This document shows, piece by piece, positions 36,177 to 36,734 of a stretch of DNA of 36,734 bases. This stretch comes from Nemertoderma westbladi (taxonomy: Eukaryota; Xenacoelomorpha; Nemertodermatida; Nemertodermatidae). Numbering within the stretch: position 1 is the first letter of the stretch; the number at the start of each line of letters is the position of its first letter. The stretch lies in assembly GCA_032718475.1 (NCBI GenBank), contig JAUCBJ010006122.1, positions 1 to 36,734 of the forward strand. The letters run 5' to 3'. The notes under the pieces are model-generated. The model saw nothing but the letters and a program-made list of their open reading frames with translations. It was not told where the DNA came from and made no database searches. Both the position numbers and the translations under genes were made by a program.

Positions 36177-36734
36177 GTTCTTTCTCTGGTGTAATATATA
36201 AAGTTTTATTTTAAATATTGTCACTGTGAAATAATACTAATAATAGTACCAGTATTCAATATCAGCTGGCCTGGCAGGCTGGTGCCCATAGTCTGGTCCT
36301 TAAGACAGTAAGAACACGTTCGTGGGGCCTTCGCGCAGCACGAGGCCCAGTTATTAGATACAAATTAAAATTGAGCGACTGTATCACAAAATCAGGTTTT
36401 GAGAAATTTACCCACACCACCAATCAATCAAAGAAAGGGGGACAGTACGTGTTCACCCCTTTTAATATCCCCCCCCCCCACCCTTCCCAACCACCAATAC
36501 ATAACCGCGACATCTACCACCCACGGAAGGGTAGCTGTTCGCGCTTTTGAAGACCTTTAGCAGTTTAACCTGCCAAAATTTATATGTCTTTTAGTTAATT
36601 AAAACACCTTTAGCATACGACAATATTTTATGCTAATACGCAAAACATTAGCCGAAGTCAGCCCATGCGCGATCATTCACCCGATGGATCTACACCCGGG
36701 AGGCTGAATTCGGATGCTTAAATTTTATTATTGC
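36177..36734. other. Right-edge non-coding sequence with a transposon-end-like motif
   Basis: 36322-36342 repeats (inverted) the right end of the element at 10625-12217 (GTGGGGCCTTCGCGCAGCAC plus G). A C11 run lies at 36469-36479. No gene visible up to the window end. Confidence 0.5.

Noticed and set aside
1-36734. CRISPR arrays, bacterial operons, viral genomes
   Set aside because: Tandem repeats present are contiguous satellites without unique spacers, and all recognisable genes are eukaryotic host or retroelement genes.

Overview
The window comes from an animal nuclear genome, most likely a marine invertebrate, possibly an invertebrate deuterostome. The evidence is spliced genes for metazoan families (ClC-7 and the IA-2/PTPRN pseudophosphatase), a C2H2 zinc-finger gene, CR1/L2-type LINEs ending in (ATT)n, tRNA-derived SINEs, and AT-rich non-coding DNA full of palindromes. 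Phylum cannot be fixed from the sequence alone. There is no bacterial operon, CRISPR array or viral genome.

Host genes. (1) 93-1123 (+): the C-terminal exon of a PTPRN/IA-2-like receptor pseudophosphatase, cut by the left edge. (2) 13963-14343 (+): a single-exon, 126-aa CCDC86/Cgr1-family protein, probably in ribosome biogenesis. (3) 15472-16842 (+): a single-exon protein with 15 C2H2 zinc fingers. (4) 24046-30020 (-): a complete CLCN7 gene for the lysosomal Cl-/H+ exchanger ClC-7, 789 aa from only three coding exons; both introns have GT-AG borders and frame-consistent joins. (5) 27386-27457 (+): a tRNA-like Pol III unit inside CLCN7 intron 2, lying in the loop of a perfect 52-bp inverted repeat.

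Layout. 1124-4900: AT-rich intergenic DNA and a 1.2-kb C-rich minisatellite. 4892-8100: a MITE, then an L2-like LINE (B) interrupted by a SINE (15-bp target duplication) and by a second LINE (A; 30-bp target duplication). 8222-12700: a minus-strand CR1-like LINE (C) split by a 1.6-kb element carrying a 315-bp tandem repeat with six CTCF-like motifs. 12700-16900: the CCDC86 and zinc-finger genes with a MITE and a large foldback element between them. 17188-20062: a second LINE A copy split by a 2,258-bp hAT-like element. 21181-22855: a 15-bp minisatellite split by a minus-strand LINE (D). 23344-23643: a second SINE. 23990-30020: CLCN7. 30364-31425: a third LINE A copy split by a 178-bp tandem repeat. 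32280-36734: hairpins, poly-G, LINE and transposase relics, and a 66-bp tandem array whose unit also occurs dispersed elsewhere.

The host genes show no sign of working as one pathway; they look like unrelated genes separated by nested transposons. The main signals beyond ordinary annotation are the tRNA-like gene in a nested foldback, the 315-bp CTCF-like array, the strong intron poverty of the conserved genes, and several datable insertions with intact target duplications. I found no clearly new multi-gene system.
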